The notes beneath the pieces were generated by a model. The model made no database searches, was not told where the DNA came from, and was given only the letters and a program-made list of their open reading frames with translations. From NCBI RefSeq assembly GCF_001649575.2, contig NC_051433.1, positions 8,144,266-8,208,265 of the forward strand: DNA of 64,000 bases, given 5' to 3'. Shown here piece by piece: positions 1 through 12,425 of this stretch. This stretch comes from Kryptolebias marmoratus. Taxonomy: Eukaryota > Chordata > Actinopteri > Cyprinodontiformes > Rivulidae. Positions within the stretch are counted from its first letter, which is position 1. Every line of letters begins with the position of its first letter. Made by a program: the position numbers and the translations under genes.

Positions 1-1642
1 CCCAAACCATGATATGAACACTGCTTTGTTTCACAGTCAAGGTGACTTACTTCTGCTGTAAATAAAGGATTCATTTTCCTAATTTAAAAGACAAAGTTTA
101 ATTATTGTCATATTTGGCCATGACGCACTCTTTTTCAAATATCTTCTAGTTTGTCCAGGTTTGTCTTTAGATAAACATCTTAATTAGTTATTACAAAGTA
201 CACTTTTGTACAACTTTGGCTTTCCTCTTTATGCAAATGAGACTTGTTTGGTAATTTGATTATATTTTCAAGTCGCATTTTCTGAATACAAATTATTTCT
301 AATGAGAAGCTCTACTGTAAACCAGCGTTAATAATCATGGTAGGGCTCTGCTTTTGGTTTTGTATTGAATATATTCTGTAGTTTTTTTGAATTGTGTAAA
401 ACTCACACTGCAAGAGCACTGAATTTAAAGTCAAAGATGATATTTGATCTTGCAGCTCTGGTAATTAGATAGGTCCTAAACCTATTAAGAACCTAGTTAT
501 GCTACTTTCTTTCTGAACACCTTGGACTATGGCCATGGTTTTTACCATTACTGTATGTTTTGACTCAGCTCCACTGCATAGAACTTTACAAGTGGTTTAA
601 TTTGACCTTTATTCAATTTATTTATTGACATGCTAAGTTTATTGAGCTAGACACATTAGGTGGTGGGTTTCTGTGGACAGGCAGGCAGGATCGATCTAAA
701 ACTCTTTAATAATAAAAAATAAACTCAGCACCAGGAACAGAACATGACTGATCAACATGGCTCTGACAAAGAGACCAAGGAGCTTATAAAGAGTGGGTTG
801 GGTGATTAGTGAGTCGAGGCAGGTGAGTTGATCATCAGATGGAACAAAGTTGTGTGAATCTGAAAACAAAGAAGAACTGATGGAAACATATTAAACATAA
901 TTTGTAGACAATAACAAAATTAACAAACAACTCTAAAATACAATAAACCACAAACCCAACAAAATTACTGCAAAACTCACAACTGTGACAGAGCATGTTT
1001 TTTTGTTGTTGTTGTTGTTGTTTTCAAAACAAAATTATTTCTAATCAATAATACTGTATAAAGATACATTTATGGCAATTTATTTGTTCCTAAAGATAAA
1101 AAAGGCCAAACAGAATAAGATCTCATTTTATTCTGTGAATTTTAAAAAAATATATTTGCTAGAATAAATATAGCTTGTATCTGAAACAAATTGTTTAAGT
1201 CTTGTTACTTTATAATAATCACAACAAAGCCTTTGTATCAATTTTATGATCTTACTACAAAACAGCAGTTGTTTTGCATTCTGTTCAATAGAGGAAAAGG
1301 TCTTTTCTAAACCAGCTATTCTTTACAGTAAAACAAACTTCGAAATCTGTGGCAGCCAGGGATGTTTCATGTTTAAATAAGATAAGGCAGGGGAGAGGTG
1401 GAGAGGAGGACTTAAACCTCCCTCTGAAATCTTTTCATGGTAACAGCAAGGCCCTCCCTATTTATCTTTTTTGTTTTTCATTGCAGCATAACTAATCACA
1501 TGTCAGTCAGTGTGGCGATGGAAAGAGGCAGCAGTCAAAATACCTGTGTCAGGACTGTGGTCATTAGAGCATTCGTTGACTCACAGGCAGGCACATGGAC
1601 ATGAAGGGACAAACACATACACACGCATGCACACACCACACA

Positions 1643-1661
1643 CATATATATATATATATAA
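1643..1661. repeat. AT dinucleotide microsatellite
   Basis: About nine AT copies following an imperfect CA run from 1612. Confidence 0.9.
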
Positions 1662-4600
1662 AACACAAAGCACAGAGAGTATGGGGGATGGTTTGCTATG
1701 AAGTAGATATGTATTGCTTGGAAGGAGGGCGATATTGTTTTTGCCTTATGTGTTGCTAATATGCATCCATGTTTGCATACTATATAAGTACATACAACTT
1801 GAGTATGTGTGCAGTACTTTTAGGGCTCTGAATCTGTGCATATTGCATTTTATCCTGCATGTTTGTGTAATGTATCCTGTCCAATAACACACACATTGAT
1901 CCCAGTGCGATAAAGATAACAAAGTTAGACCTTCCATAATATTTATTTTCCCATAACAGACCAACTCTGCCACGCCCGGTCAAATAACTCCATGCAGATG
2001 AAATATGGTCTTCATTACCTTTAAACCTCAACGCACAGAAACAAGGGAGCAGAAACAAAATTGCCCTTCTTTCTCAACTGAAAGAGCACAAAATGAATTG
2101 GAGCAGCTAAGATTTCTTTTTTGTGTCGCTATGACAAATGCAACAAAGTAAGGAGTGGAGAGAAAAAGAACGAGAGAGATAGTGAGAAGAACAGACACAC
2201 ACAGATGATAGGAAAAAAGGCAAACAAGACAAAAAACAAAAATAATCTGATAAAATAAACATGCCTAAGCTAAATTTGTGGTTGATTGTAAGGTGTGGGC
2301 TTATAGCAAAGAATTAACAAGTATTTAGTTGGGGGCTGTGTTAAACCATGCGAGTGAATGAGTCCCAGAGGAAGACTGTTCCATCTCTGGTGTATGATGG
2401 ACCTAATTGTGTCTATCAGTGTTTAAATATAGCATTCATCTCAGGTTTAATGGTCAGTTTTCTGGTCTTGTCAATCACTCTGAGGGGCTACGAGAGGCAG
2501 CCCACTCCTCAAATGACACCTAAAAATAATACATATTAAATTACAAACATACAAGAAGAAGTGGAAGAAAAAAAACATATATTTAGAAAATGACAGCATG
2601 CCAAAAGAAGGCGGAATGGACAGATAGATAGCTGGTGATCCAAAATTGTTGTGATGGCATGCTGGATGGATTACTTTTAGGTTTACCTGTTGTTTCTTTC
2701 TTTTTTTTTTCAAATGCATGGTTCACTGGGCTAAAGACACACATCCCCCCCACCTCTGACCCCACAAAGCTCTTGGTAGGTGTAGAGTTTCAGATGGCCA
2801 CATAATCATACCATTGTGCCTCTGTAAACACAATGAAAACAAAGCTAAGACATCGCTGACATTCAACTCTGCCTAACCTTGACTTTCGACACAACTCAGA
2901 AGGAACACAGATTTTGAACATTTAGAATAACAGAAGTACGACAAGTAAAACAGCAAAACCTACTCGTAGTAAGGTAAAGATCCACTGGGACTAAATCATC
3001 AAGAATATTTAAAATAAAATCAATCCCTATCCAGCTTCTGTAGAAATACAAAACTGACATAAAACTGGCATTTTATTTAAGATGTGGTTCTGATTGCCTA
3101 AAACAGCCTGCTTCTCATCACATGTGGGCTTGTGAACTACGTCTGCTTGTTCCATTAAATCTATTAAATCCACTTGCATTATATCATAGTGCTTACCACA
3201 CAATAGGAGCCTTTCAAGGGCAGTCCCGGAGGAAAGCAACAAAGGGCCCTCTCTTTCAGAGACAAGTCAAGTAATTCATAAAAAGCCAAACACAATTTTT
3301 GTGTGTGTATCTTCTCTACCAGACCCACAAGCTATAATTTCACCAAGTCAAGAAAAAGACAGAAAAGAGGTTGAAAAAGACTGGGTAAAAGCATAGAAAC
3401 AGAAATACTTGCTGTGCAGTATTTGAGAACAAATAGAGGGTGATCTAGACTTGGTGATGTTCATCGTTTAAACACTACATACCCTTCTGCAGCTCAGAAA
3501 CTTTGCATTAACTGCTGAGAAAATGTTTATAAGTTATAAGTTTTGTTTGCCTCTAAAACTAAAGAAAGAGGGGTATATCTTAACCCAAATCAAAATGTTT
3601 TCCTATCCCTAAGAAGTGCTGTAGATTTGATTTCTAAAAGTCAAATGGCAATGAAAAATGTAAAGCAAATTTAAATCAATATTTATCATTACCATTAATT
3701 AGGACCTTACTCATTCTCTTAGGTAAACATCCTGTGTTATAAAACGTCAGTAAACTAAGCCCAGACGAAGTTGATGGAGGTCGGAAAGAAGAAAGAATAT
3801 ACGTGGCCTTACCACTTAACACCGCTGTAGAGATTACACCTACAACACTTTTGGACACGACCCCAAGTGGCAAAATACTTAACATGGCTCCCCCCATTTA
3901 TTGTAGAAGTCTAAAGAAGCAAATACTATTGTAAATTAAAGGGTCTTTGTCTCAAAAGACTTTTCTTTTTGAAGCAAACTTTAAAGTTAAATCACAATTT
4001 GTACAACTTTTTCCTATTTTTTTTTAGGTTTTCTCTGGTTTTTAAGCCTCTTGCAGTTTGTGGTCATTGAGAAAAGGTGAGATGTCTGCAGAGACATGAC
4101 ATGTATAACTTCAACTGGATATTTATTGTCTTGTGATGAATGATAAAACGTGATTGAGGAAATTGAGGAGACCATGAAGATTTCATGTGAAGTTCCCTAA
4201 GAAATTTCCTGTAACAGCAATATTACAATACTAGTACCAATTATTTAAGAGATACACATAAAACACACAATGATATTTCAGAACTGTTGATTGTAAAACC
4301 AGAGTATTACTCTGTTTTGTTTTAAAAAGTATTTCAAGCATTAAAAAATAAATAAATTTCAATACAGAGTTTTTCAATGTATTTTAGATTAGGATAAATA
4401 AATAATATTAACACAGTCAGACCATAACCATAACCTTAACAAAACATAATTAAGAAAGCAGTTTAAAATTCTGTTGAAATCTTCTTTGGACAAAGATTTG
4501 AAGTGTCAGGAAAGCCTTTTCTTCAAATAATTATAACTGTTCATACTTTGTCAATATCAGTGGCTGTAACATTTTGTGTTTACTCAATTTAAAAAAAACA

Positions 4601-4792
4601 TCAAAATTTTTTTTATGTCTCTTCTATTCAGCAGCCGTGGTAGAGGTGTGTGCCTTTCAAAGAAATTCTTGTTTAGAATTACTAAAATAAAATTATTTTT
4701 AAAAATTAATGCTTGTGTTTTGCAGCCAAGGACAATCGTGTTTTTTTTCTTTCTCATTCCTGTCACAATCACTGCCTTGCCTTATTCTGCAG

Positions 4793-4844
4793 AAGTGAGG
4801 CATAACTTTAGCTCTTCAGTCCTGCTTCTCAAGAAACCAACCTG
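4793..4844 (+). other. Possible noncoding exon on the plus strand
   Basis: A long pyrimidine-rich tract ending ccttattctgcag leads into 52 nt that end ACCAACCTG|gtaagcataag. Both sites are good matches to splice consensus. Two frames have stops at once, and the third meets a stop when joined to the next plus-strand candidate at 5947-6008, so if transcribed it would be part of a noncoding antisense RNA within the tox2-like intron. Confidence 0.15.
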
Positions 4845-5946
4845 GTAAGCATAAGTACAGTAATTTGAATGCGCACAATTTAGAATCAGAAAAGAGAAGA
4901 AAAAAAAATATCTCTCTTTCTGTATTTAAGAACTCACCATGTATTTAAATCTAAATGCAGCATCCAGCACTGTCTTCGTCTGTCAATTGGACTCAAAATA
5001 ATTCACTGTTCTTTCATTTGCTGCCATGCTGACTTCACATCCAGCCTCTGCCACTAGCATTCAGGCAGAATTTTCTATTACCAATCTAATTGCACATTCC
5101 ACCCTGACAAGAGCTCATTAAACCTTAATTATACACATGTTGTTTTCTACAAACATCTCCATTTGGTCTCTCTGCCTTGTAATTGTTCAGCAGGGACAAG
5201 CGGTTGAGATTTCGCAGACTGAGAGTGGAAAAAAGCAGGAGAATGAGGGAGGAAAAGAGAAGTGAAAGGAATGAGAGAAAATGGAGGAGAAAGAAAAAAA
5301 AATACCAGAGAGAAAGAGAGGAGTGTCTGGAAGTAGGTCATGCCTCTCCATAAACAAGGCATGGTTTCTAAAATAATATACCCATCCAGTGGAAGTAATG
5401 CCAAACAACTCAGTGAATGTGGAGCTCATGTAATATTTACAGAGCACTAATACATAGATGGCAGGTCTTTTTCTCAACACCCCGCCCCCCCCCAACCTCA
5501 CAACCCCTATTCCAAAGTTGTTGTTTTTTTTTCTTCTTGTTTTTCATCTGCTTTTGCCATTTGAATTTCAGAGAAAGCCAACTACACTGATATATCAGGC
5601 AGAAAAGGGGTGGAGGGTGCGGGGGGCTGGTGAGTGTTAAGCCGTTGAGTTTCTCTTACTTCCTCTCTCACTTGTTTTCTACCTCTCCTCACCACTACCG
5701 CACACCGCACCGTTCTCTTCACAATGGCTGTGGCTACGATGTTTTTCACACGTTTATTACATTTTAGCAAGGGGAGAGCGGGCCTTAATCCAGACTCTTT
5801 GAGGCATAGCTGTTGGTATTACTGTGGGAAAGCAGCCTTTTAAAAACGTCTTTAAACTCGAGCAGGTGCTGCAAGGAAGCACTCGATCAACAGTAAGACC
5901 AGCAGGATGTTTCCAGGCTCAAGACTAACTAGTTTTTGTTTTCCAG

Positions 5947-6008
5947 ACTGGGCCTATACTGCAAAAGGGAAACAACAGCCAACGTGTGCCACCTATACAT
6001 GTTTACAG
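5947..6008 (+). other. Possible exon on the plus strand
   Basis: The tract ctagtttttgttttccag, with a branch-like gactaact just upstream, is followed by 62 nt ending CATGTTTACAG|gtaaaagtc. All three frames are open but none gives a peptide I recognise. It is on the strand opposite to the tox2-like gene, so it would belong to an antisense transcript. Transcript evidence would be needed; the two sites could be coincidental. Confidence 0.18.
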
Positions 6009-6286
6009 GTAAAAGTCCTGTGAGGGAAAATAATATTTGCCCAATATTTTGTTTGATGTGCAGAATGTTTTTGCCAACTGATTTGGCAACTAACAAACTG
6101 TGCATGCATGCTGTTTACAATGAACAAACAGAAGGACAAAGGACTGTAACTAAAAAAAAAACAAAAACAGTAAATTAAAATACATGAGCTGTGAATTCAT
6201 CTCTGTTCAAGCCCTCACAAGTGTTTTTTTTTCTGAAAGTATAATTACTTTTATTGTATTGAAGCAATCCATTGTTAAAAGAAATA

Positions 6287-6603
6287 TTCATTCATTCATT
6301 TTATCTACCCACTTTTCCTTTTGCAGGTCACGGGAGTAGCTGGTGCCTATCTCCAGCGGTCACTGTGCGAGAGACGGGGGACACCCTGGACAGATCACAA
6401 GCCCATCACAGGGACACATCGAGACAAACAACCATTTACACTCTCACTCACACCTAGGGACAATTTAGAGTTAGCAATGAACCAATTATGCATGTTTTTG
6501 GTCTGTGGGAGGAAACCTGTGCACAAAAAGAATATGCAAACTCCACACAGAGAAGCCCCAGGCTAGGTGACGACCTCCTCACTGTGAGGCGACAGCCCTG
6601 ACC
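6287..6603 (-). repeat. 3' end of a fish non-LTR retroposon (L2-like or derived SINE)
   Basis: From the left the copy begins with a TTCATTCATT repeat and continues ttttgcaggtcacgggagta, caccctggacagatc, ccatcacagggacac, acacctagggacaattt and ggtctgtgggaggaaacc, ending with caaactccacacagagaag and a tgaggcgacag motif. This is the well-known fish interspersed tail seen reversed, so the element runs on the minus strand with its short tandem 3' tail at 6287. It is diverged and carries no intact gene. Confidence 0.7.
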
Positions 6604-6999
6604 AGAAATGTGAAAAGTAGGTAAAACATGAATACATATTTGCAACCATACAACCCAGACAGTAAGTAAAACAAACACATGGGTTCCTTAAACAAACATT
6701 TCTCAATTTTTTTTTGTATAAATTGATATATGGCCAATTTATGCCAAAAATATATATTCGTATATGTTGGTATATGATCAGCTGTTACATATACTGTTAC
6801 TAACACTTGCTGATATTAAAGCCTTTTTCAATTTTACCATCATTCATAGTCTACACCACGAATTTGGTTGGTGTCTTCTTAAAATGCTTTGTTGGTGTTT
6901 ATCACACTCATTTGTAATCTGACATACAGTATACCACCACCAGCTGACAATATTTATTGCAACAACAGATTGTACGTCTACAACCGATGAACTTTTAAA

Positions 7000-7260
7000 G
7001 CCAACCCAATTCAAGATGGCCACAACAGCTAATCGACCTTAGCAAAAACCAAAGTTGCTTCCACTTTGCCAGTTTTACAGATATTGAGCTGAAAAATTGA
7101 TGTAGTAGTATCTGAACATCACTCCCAACACGTACTCTAATAAACAGAGTTAGATATGGCAATATTGCTTGAGATCACAAATATTTTTGTTTTCAAGATT
7201 TGATCAAAACAAGTATAACTCATTTCTCAGCACAAGATGTTTTTAGTTTTAAACTTTGCC
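7000..7260 (-). repeat. Degenerate copy of a dispersed repeat with ~280-bp unit
   Basis: On the minus strand this carries the family motifs in order: ctcagctactac-like segment, ccagtatctgtaaaac-like segment (here reversed as gttttacagatattgagct), and ggccatcttgaattgggttg (reversed as caacccaattcaagatggcc). The same motifs recur on both strands at 42440, 52440, 53060, 55600, 58850 and 60520. Coding capacity is nil. Confidence 0.6.
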
Positions 7261-8799
7261 ATTAAATGAAAAGAGCTTTATGCATACCTTCAAGGAATGC
7301 TGGGGCTTTAATAGAAAGTTGAGTTTATAGACCCAAAACCAACTAATGTGCATTTTTTGTTGACACCACATGACGAATGTTTCCTTAAAAGATGCCTCAC
7401 AAAAATGATTTCAAGAGTATATCAATTAGGAACAAACTGGGAAGAAGTTTACCAACCAAACTTTTAATGTGCCAGCTCATTAATAATTGCATGTGCAACA
7501 AAAACACACTACAACCTGATGTTAATTTTTGTTCATCTCATCTCTCAGGTCTTCCTCAAAAAAGGAGTTCAGTCAAAAACAACAGTACATCACACTCAAA
7601 TCTTTGGATATCTTCTACTGTTTATCAGGCCAGAGTGACAATGTGCCTGTGTTTCAACCAAATGTAAGGGGGGATTTTAAAAAGTCTTACAACAGCCTCT
7701 GTTTTAATTTTGGCAAATGGGTCTTATGTGCTTACGAGAAACAAAGTCCAAGTATTTTGAACAGTCATGCTTGTCTCAATAATTGTATTACTGTATAAAA
7801 AGTGAATCAAGTTATAAATTCTTATCGATTTTTGACTAAATGTTGCATCAAAAGAGCAGGCTGTGATTCCATGTTACCGTACTTCGACTATAAGCAAAAA
7901 TCCTCAACAATAATGTACGTCAGTTCACCAATTTTACATAAAACCTTTGTATAAACGTGACGTGAAGCAGGTTGTTAAAAGAAGAAATAAATAGCAATCA
8001 TATCAGCTTTTCTCTATGCTATATGATACTATACTGAGTATATTTTACTTTTGAATTGTGTGACTTAATAACATGTCACAACAGAAGACATATCAGTAAA
8101 CACTTTTTTAATTATTTCAGGTTCACAGCCACTATAACAAATACTAAGCGTTATATTTTCCCAATGTATCTGTGCCACAGACATCTGAAAATTAGACGCT
8201 TTTGTCAATCTGGGGTGGCATGAAATGATATGTCTATCACAAAACCTCACAGTGTCACCGCCACTTAACACCCAAAGAGCAATAAGTGTCCACGCTGAGC
8301 CTCTCAGTCATCACTGGGGACCTTCTCAGCCTGTCATTGTTGACACATGCTGCATGCATCATTGATACCCACCCGGCAGCTGGAAATAAATAGCCTGCTG
8401 TCAGATCACTCCTGCTTTGCACTATGCAGTGTTACAATTATTAATATTGTATTTTTTACAGCATGCATTTGTTGTCTCGTTTTTTTTTTTTTCTTCTTTC
8501 TTTTCAGTGGGTTGGTTAAAATATTCAATTCTTAGAACAGAGACAGGGAAACATCACTCATTCCTCACTAACATCAAATGCACTAACTGTATGCTGTGAT
8601 GTGAGCCATGTCAAGATAAACAAACATGACACATTAAACTGGAAAATGAGTCATTAAATAAATCAGGAAAACACTAATTATAACAACCTGCGCCTGATCC
8701 TGACTGATTCCCCAATGCTCTACGGCTTTTTGTGTATGTATGTAATGTGTGTGTGTGTTTGTGTCTGTCACATTCTTCTCCTGCTGCTGCCTTAATAGG

Positions 8800-9035
8800 C
8801 ACTGTCTTAGATATTCGCTACAGAATAGCACTCATGCAATATTAATATCACACCAAAATATGGAAGACGGAGCCCCCTCTCCATCTCTCACTCCCTACAT
8901 AATTGACTATGCAAGGCTCCAAATCAGCTTGGAGACAGAGAAAAAGACAGAGAGAGACAAAGCAGCAGAGAGGGTGAGAGATGTAAAAATCAGTCCTGAA
9001 ATGATCCTGTCATCTCCGTGTTCCAGCAAATTCTG
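8800..9035. other. Candidate noncoding regulatory island
   Basis: A stretch of more balanced composition with dense short motifs (atgcaatattaatatc, cataattgactatgcaaggc) between low-complexity tracts. A plus-strand frame is open across it, but it ends in a GAGACAGAGAAA-type purine run and looks like chance. No conservation can be seen from one sequence, so this is inference only. Confidence 0.15.
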
Positions 9036-10157
9036 AACCTCCGTCCTCTGTACTGCAGTCAAGACAGGAGAGTTAAAAAAAACAACAACAACAAGAGCTA
9101 GAACAGCTCAAACCTTCCAGAGAATCTACCCTGAGCTAAAACCAGCCCTGGCTAAGTAGGTTTAAAGTTATTGTGCATCACTTTAAGCACTTAATCCAAG
9201 CTGATTTCACAAAGATTTTTATATGAAATTCCAGCTGTATACCAGTATTGAAAGTAATTTAAACCAATTGAAAAATAGTTTTTGTTTATTTATTTATCTG
9301 CTTTCTTGCTTCCTTGTTTGTTTGTTTGTTTTTAACAAAATCAGACCTGCCTGTAGCCATAGACAAAATGGTGTGTCAGTCTTTTAGTTCCTGTCAGGGG
9401 TCTGCTGATCCACAGCAGACTGCCAGCAAACACAGGCCAGAAGAAAATGTGTCTAACATTTTAAGAACTGCTTTTGCGTTTGTTTTAGAAACTTTAACTA
9501 TGAATAGGTTATGGCAAAATAGCATGAAAAATTACTGAGGTGTGAAAATGGTTGCTCTGTACTTTATAACCCTCTTTACATGTTGGATGGCAAAATAGGA
9601 TCAAAACTTCAACAACCTCAACCACAGTTTAGATAGAGACTGCCTGTGCCAAATGTTGTTTGTGGTGTTCAAAACTACTAAAATAGCACAACATGAGGTT
9701 GTGTTTGATTGTCATGGAAATATTTCTTTTTTTTGGAAACTTAATTATAAAAGATAAGGTGAAAAAGGCCAGTTTCTATTAACTAGTTTGAAGCAAATAA
9801 ACCAGTGTTGTAAGGATGCAGTTATATAAACTATATGCACAGGTTTAAGTAGAACTTAGTAACTGGGGACAAATATTTTAGGAAAACAAGATGAAACTAC
9901 AAGACTAACACAAGACAAGTTAAAAAGTTGTATATTACATTCATATTTGTTGGATAAGTGGACAACATAAATTGTGCGGTTGTAAATTTTTGGACAGATT
10001 CAAGCGCTCATAAAGGATTCAATTAAAAACCACCAATACTAAAAAAAAAAAAAAACATGACAAGATCATTTGCCAGTGCAACTCACCCCCCACCCCTCAG
10101 GACTAAGCCTTTTAGAAAATAAACTGTAGACATTTAGCGCTGTAATAGATGTTAAAA

Positions 10158-10520
10158 AAGAGAGAAAAAAAAGAAAAGGTTGAGGGGGCAGAGCCGGAGG
10201 TTAGAGGGGAGCTGGAGGTGGGCAGTGCACCTTGACAGGAAGCACAGAGGTGAAAAGCAGGAGTTGGAGGTTAGTTTGACAGAGAGAAAAGAAGTGGTGA
10301 TGGTGGTGAGGAGGGAGGGAGGGAGGGGGGGCTGCTGCGGAAGTGCCGAGCCCACTTTTAACTGAACTGAGCGTGGCGAGTGGTGGAGGTGAGGTAAGGG
10401 AAGGGGAGGTACAGAGATAGAGATCAGGGGAAAATAAAAGGGGTGTGCAGGGGAAGGAAGAGGGGAGGAAGGAGAGGATGGGTGAGAGGGGGAAGGGGAG
10501 GAAAGAGGGGGGGCAGAGAC
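10158..10520 (+). repeat. G-rich polypurine tract
   Basis: About 360 nt of strong purine bias on the plus strand, with many runs of three or more G, including gaggagggagggagggaggg and ggggaggaaagaggggggg. Such tracts can form G-quadruplex or triplex structure. The plus strand is the template strand for the tox2-like gene. A 12-bp direct repeat, TGCACCTTGACA, occurs within it at 10226 and just past its end at 10525. Confidence 0.6.
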
Positions 10521-12332
10521 CTACTGCACCTTGACACTTGCTCTCACCGCAGCACCTGATAAGTGCAATGGAAAAACGTCTGGTTTCCTCCTGCATGTTA
10601 AGTGGTTTATATTCTCCTCCTCTCCATGCAGCCTGTAGCTACACTGTGCTACTGTACAGACTCTGCACTCAGGTAATAACAGACAAAAGGAAATGACAGA
10701 TAACCAAGGGGGGTGTGAGGGAGGCAGACAAAAAAAAATAGCACGTATTGTCTCTTTTTGTGAATCTGCACAAAAGATATCATCTTTAGGGTGCTGCTGA
10801 GCAGTAAAACGAGCGATTAGGACACATTTGCACAAATGTTTACCCATAAATTCATTTTACCAACAACTTCTACAACAAGATTTAGATGCAGAGTTTAATT
10901 TACACAAGAACAGATCAGATGATAGTAGATATATATCTCTACTACCTCACACATGTCCTGACAAGGAACTCATTCTCATGATTTGTAAGTGGGTCTCTCC
11001 ACTGAAACGCATTAACAATATTCACTTTAGATAACATATGATTCCAGGCCATGTGAGAGGATGGCTTTCTTAGAAATGCTTTGTTAGCACTCCCTCCCCC
11101 TTGATAAATGATTTACAACATGTGGCCAGAGACATCAATACCATCTCTGTTGTAATTAAAAAAGGTGCACACCAACAATATTACATTGCTTTGTTTTAAG
11201 TTTTCCTGTCTGTCTCTCTATTTCTCTTCTTCCCCCTCCCCTAACTCACCCACTCTTCCTCTCGCTGAGCCCCGGAGCACCAAAGAGATAATTCAAAAAG
11301 CACTTGCATGGAGTGAAACATGAAAAAGAGGGAAATTAAATTCTCCCTTTTTTTCACTCTATTGTTCTCTCATTTTTTTCTTCTTTGTTACATAAATGCA
11401 TAAAAGCAAGGCAAGCCAGATTCTAATTATGATTTTCACAACTCTAAAAGATTATTTTTTTATATATTTAAAAAATATATATGAAAAAAAAGTAGGTTTC
11501 AAAAACAAAAAAGGCTGACTGTTCCGGCACTTTGTCAAAGTCAAAGAGCTGCAAGTTCAATAAACTTAATCACTTTCTTTTTCTAAGCATCCATGTGAAC
11601 ACTTGTGTAATAAAATAACTGAAAATGAGACTTTGATGTCTAACTACAGTAGTTTTACTGAAAACAATGTAGGGAAAAAGGGGAGAGGAAATCAAAAATA
11701 TTTTAATTATGCATTATCAGCATTCACCTTTTTTCCTTCTTTATTCCCAAGAAATCATTTGAAACATTAACATTTTATCCAGAAAGCCACTGCATCACCT
11801 TGTGTGATGGCAGGACAAGGCCGTTGGCTGGCCTGCACCTGCTGTAAACCACTTTTTGAAAAAGATACAAGGGCAATACCACAAAAACCACCAACTCAGA
11901 TGGACTATCCAGTCAAGGACTGGTGATAATGAACTGAGCGGGTCTATCAGAGTGACTGTGGGCAAACTTATGGAGTTAGTTAGTGGTGAAGATTGGGATT
12001 TGGAGTTTGAGGAAGATGGCATGTTAAGATGTTAGGAGGATGTTGAGTTTGAACTTGGGTTATGTTGTTCTGGCTGGAAATTCAAGTTGTTCTAATGCAG
12101 AAACTCCCCGTCAAGGACCAAGAACTTCCAATTAAAAGTTATTTTTTTAACAACTTTTTAAACTCAGTTCTTCTTTTATCTTAGCACCACCTTGCTGTGT
12201 CAATGAAAAACAAGTTCTCCTCAGTGGTGCGCTGAGTGCATTTAAATATGGTATTAAGTTATAAATTAGATGGAATGGTGAGGGTGCAGGGGTGAACATG
12301 GTGGGTGGGGGGTTGTAAGAGAGGATTCTTAC

Positions 12333-12425
12333 CCCAGTAGAGGGCAGTCTCTTGCCATCAAGGTTGGGGCGCATGGGCAGGGAACTGTAGAGCCTTACTC
12401 CTCGATCTGCAGCACCGTATCTGCT
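12333..12425 (-). CDS. Candidate internal coding exon, 31 codons, protein not recognised
   Basis: On the minus strand the acceptor tttgcttctccag precedes 93 nt that end CTACTGGG|gtaagaatcc, a strong donor. The exon is open in phase 0 and encodes a peptide beginning SRYGAADRG and containing RLYSSLPMRPNLDGKRLP. It is much richer in G+C than its surroundings and its second half prefers C or G at third positions (CTC, TAC, TCC, CTG, CCC, CGC, AAC, GGC, AAG), which chance sequence rarely does. Its length is a multiple of three and both ends are phase 0, so including or skipping it would keep frame after the lysine that ends the tox2-like exon 29 kb upstream. I do not know any TOX protein with this segment and cannot name the family. 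It could be a lineage-specific tox2 cassette exon or belong to another minus-strand gene continuing left of here. Confidence 0.5.

Noticed and set aside
8749..9036. 95-codon plus-strand frame with MEDGAPSPS and a Glu/Lys-rich end
   Set aside because: The charged part comes from a GAGA-type purine run; there is no codon bias or family match.
10632..10672. Plus-strand 41-nt segment with acceptor ctcctctccatgcag and donor CACTCAG|gtaata
   Set aside because: The length is not a multiple of three, the +5 position of the donor is poor and no partner exon was seen.
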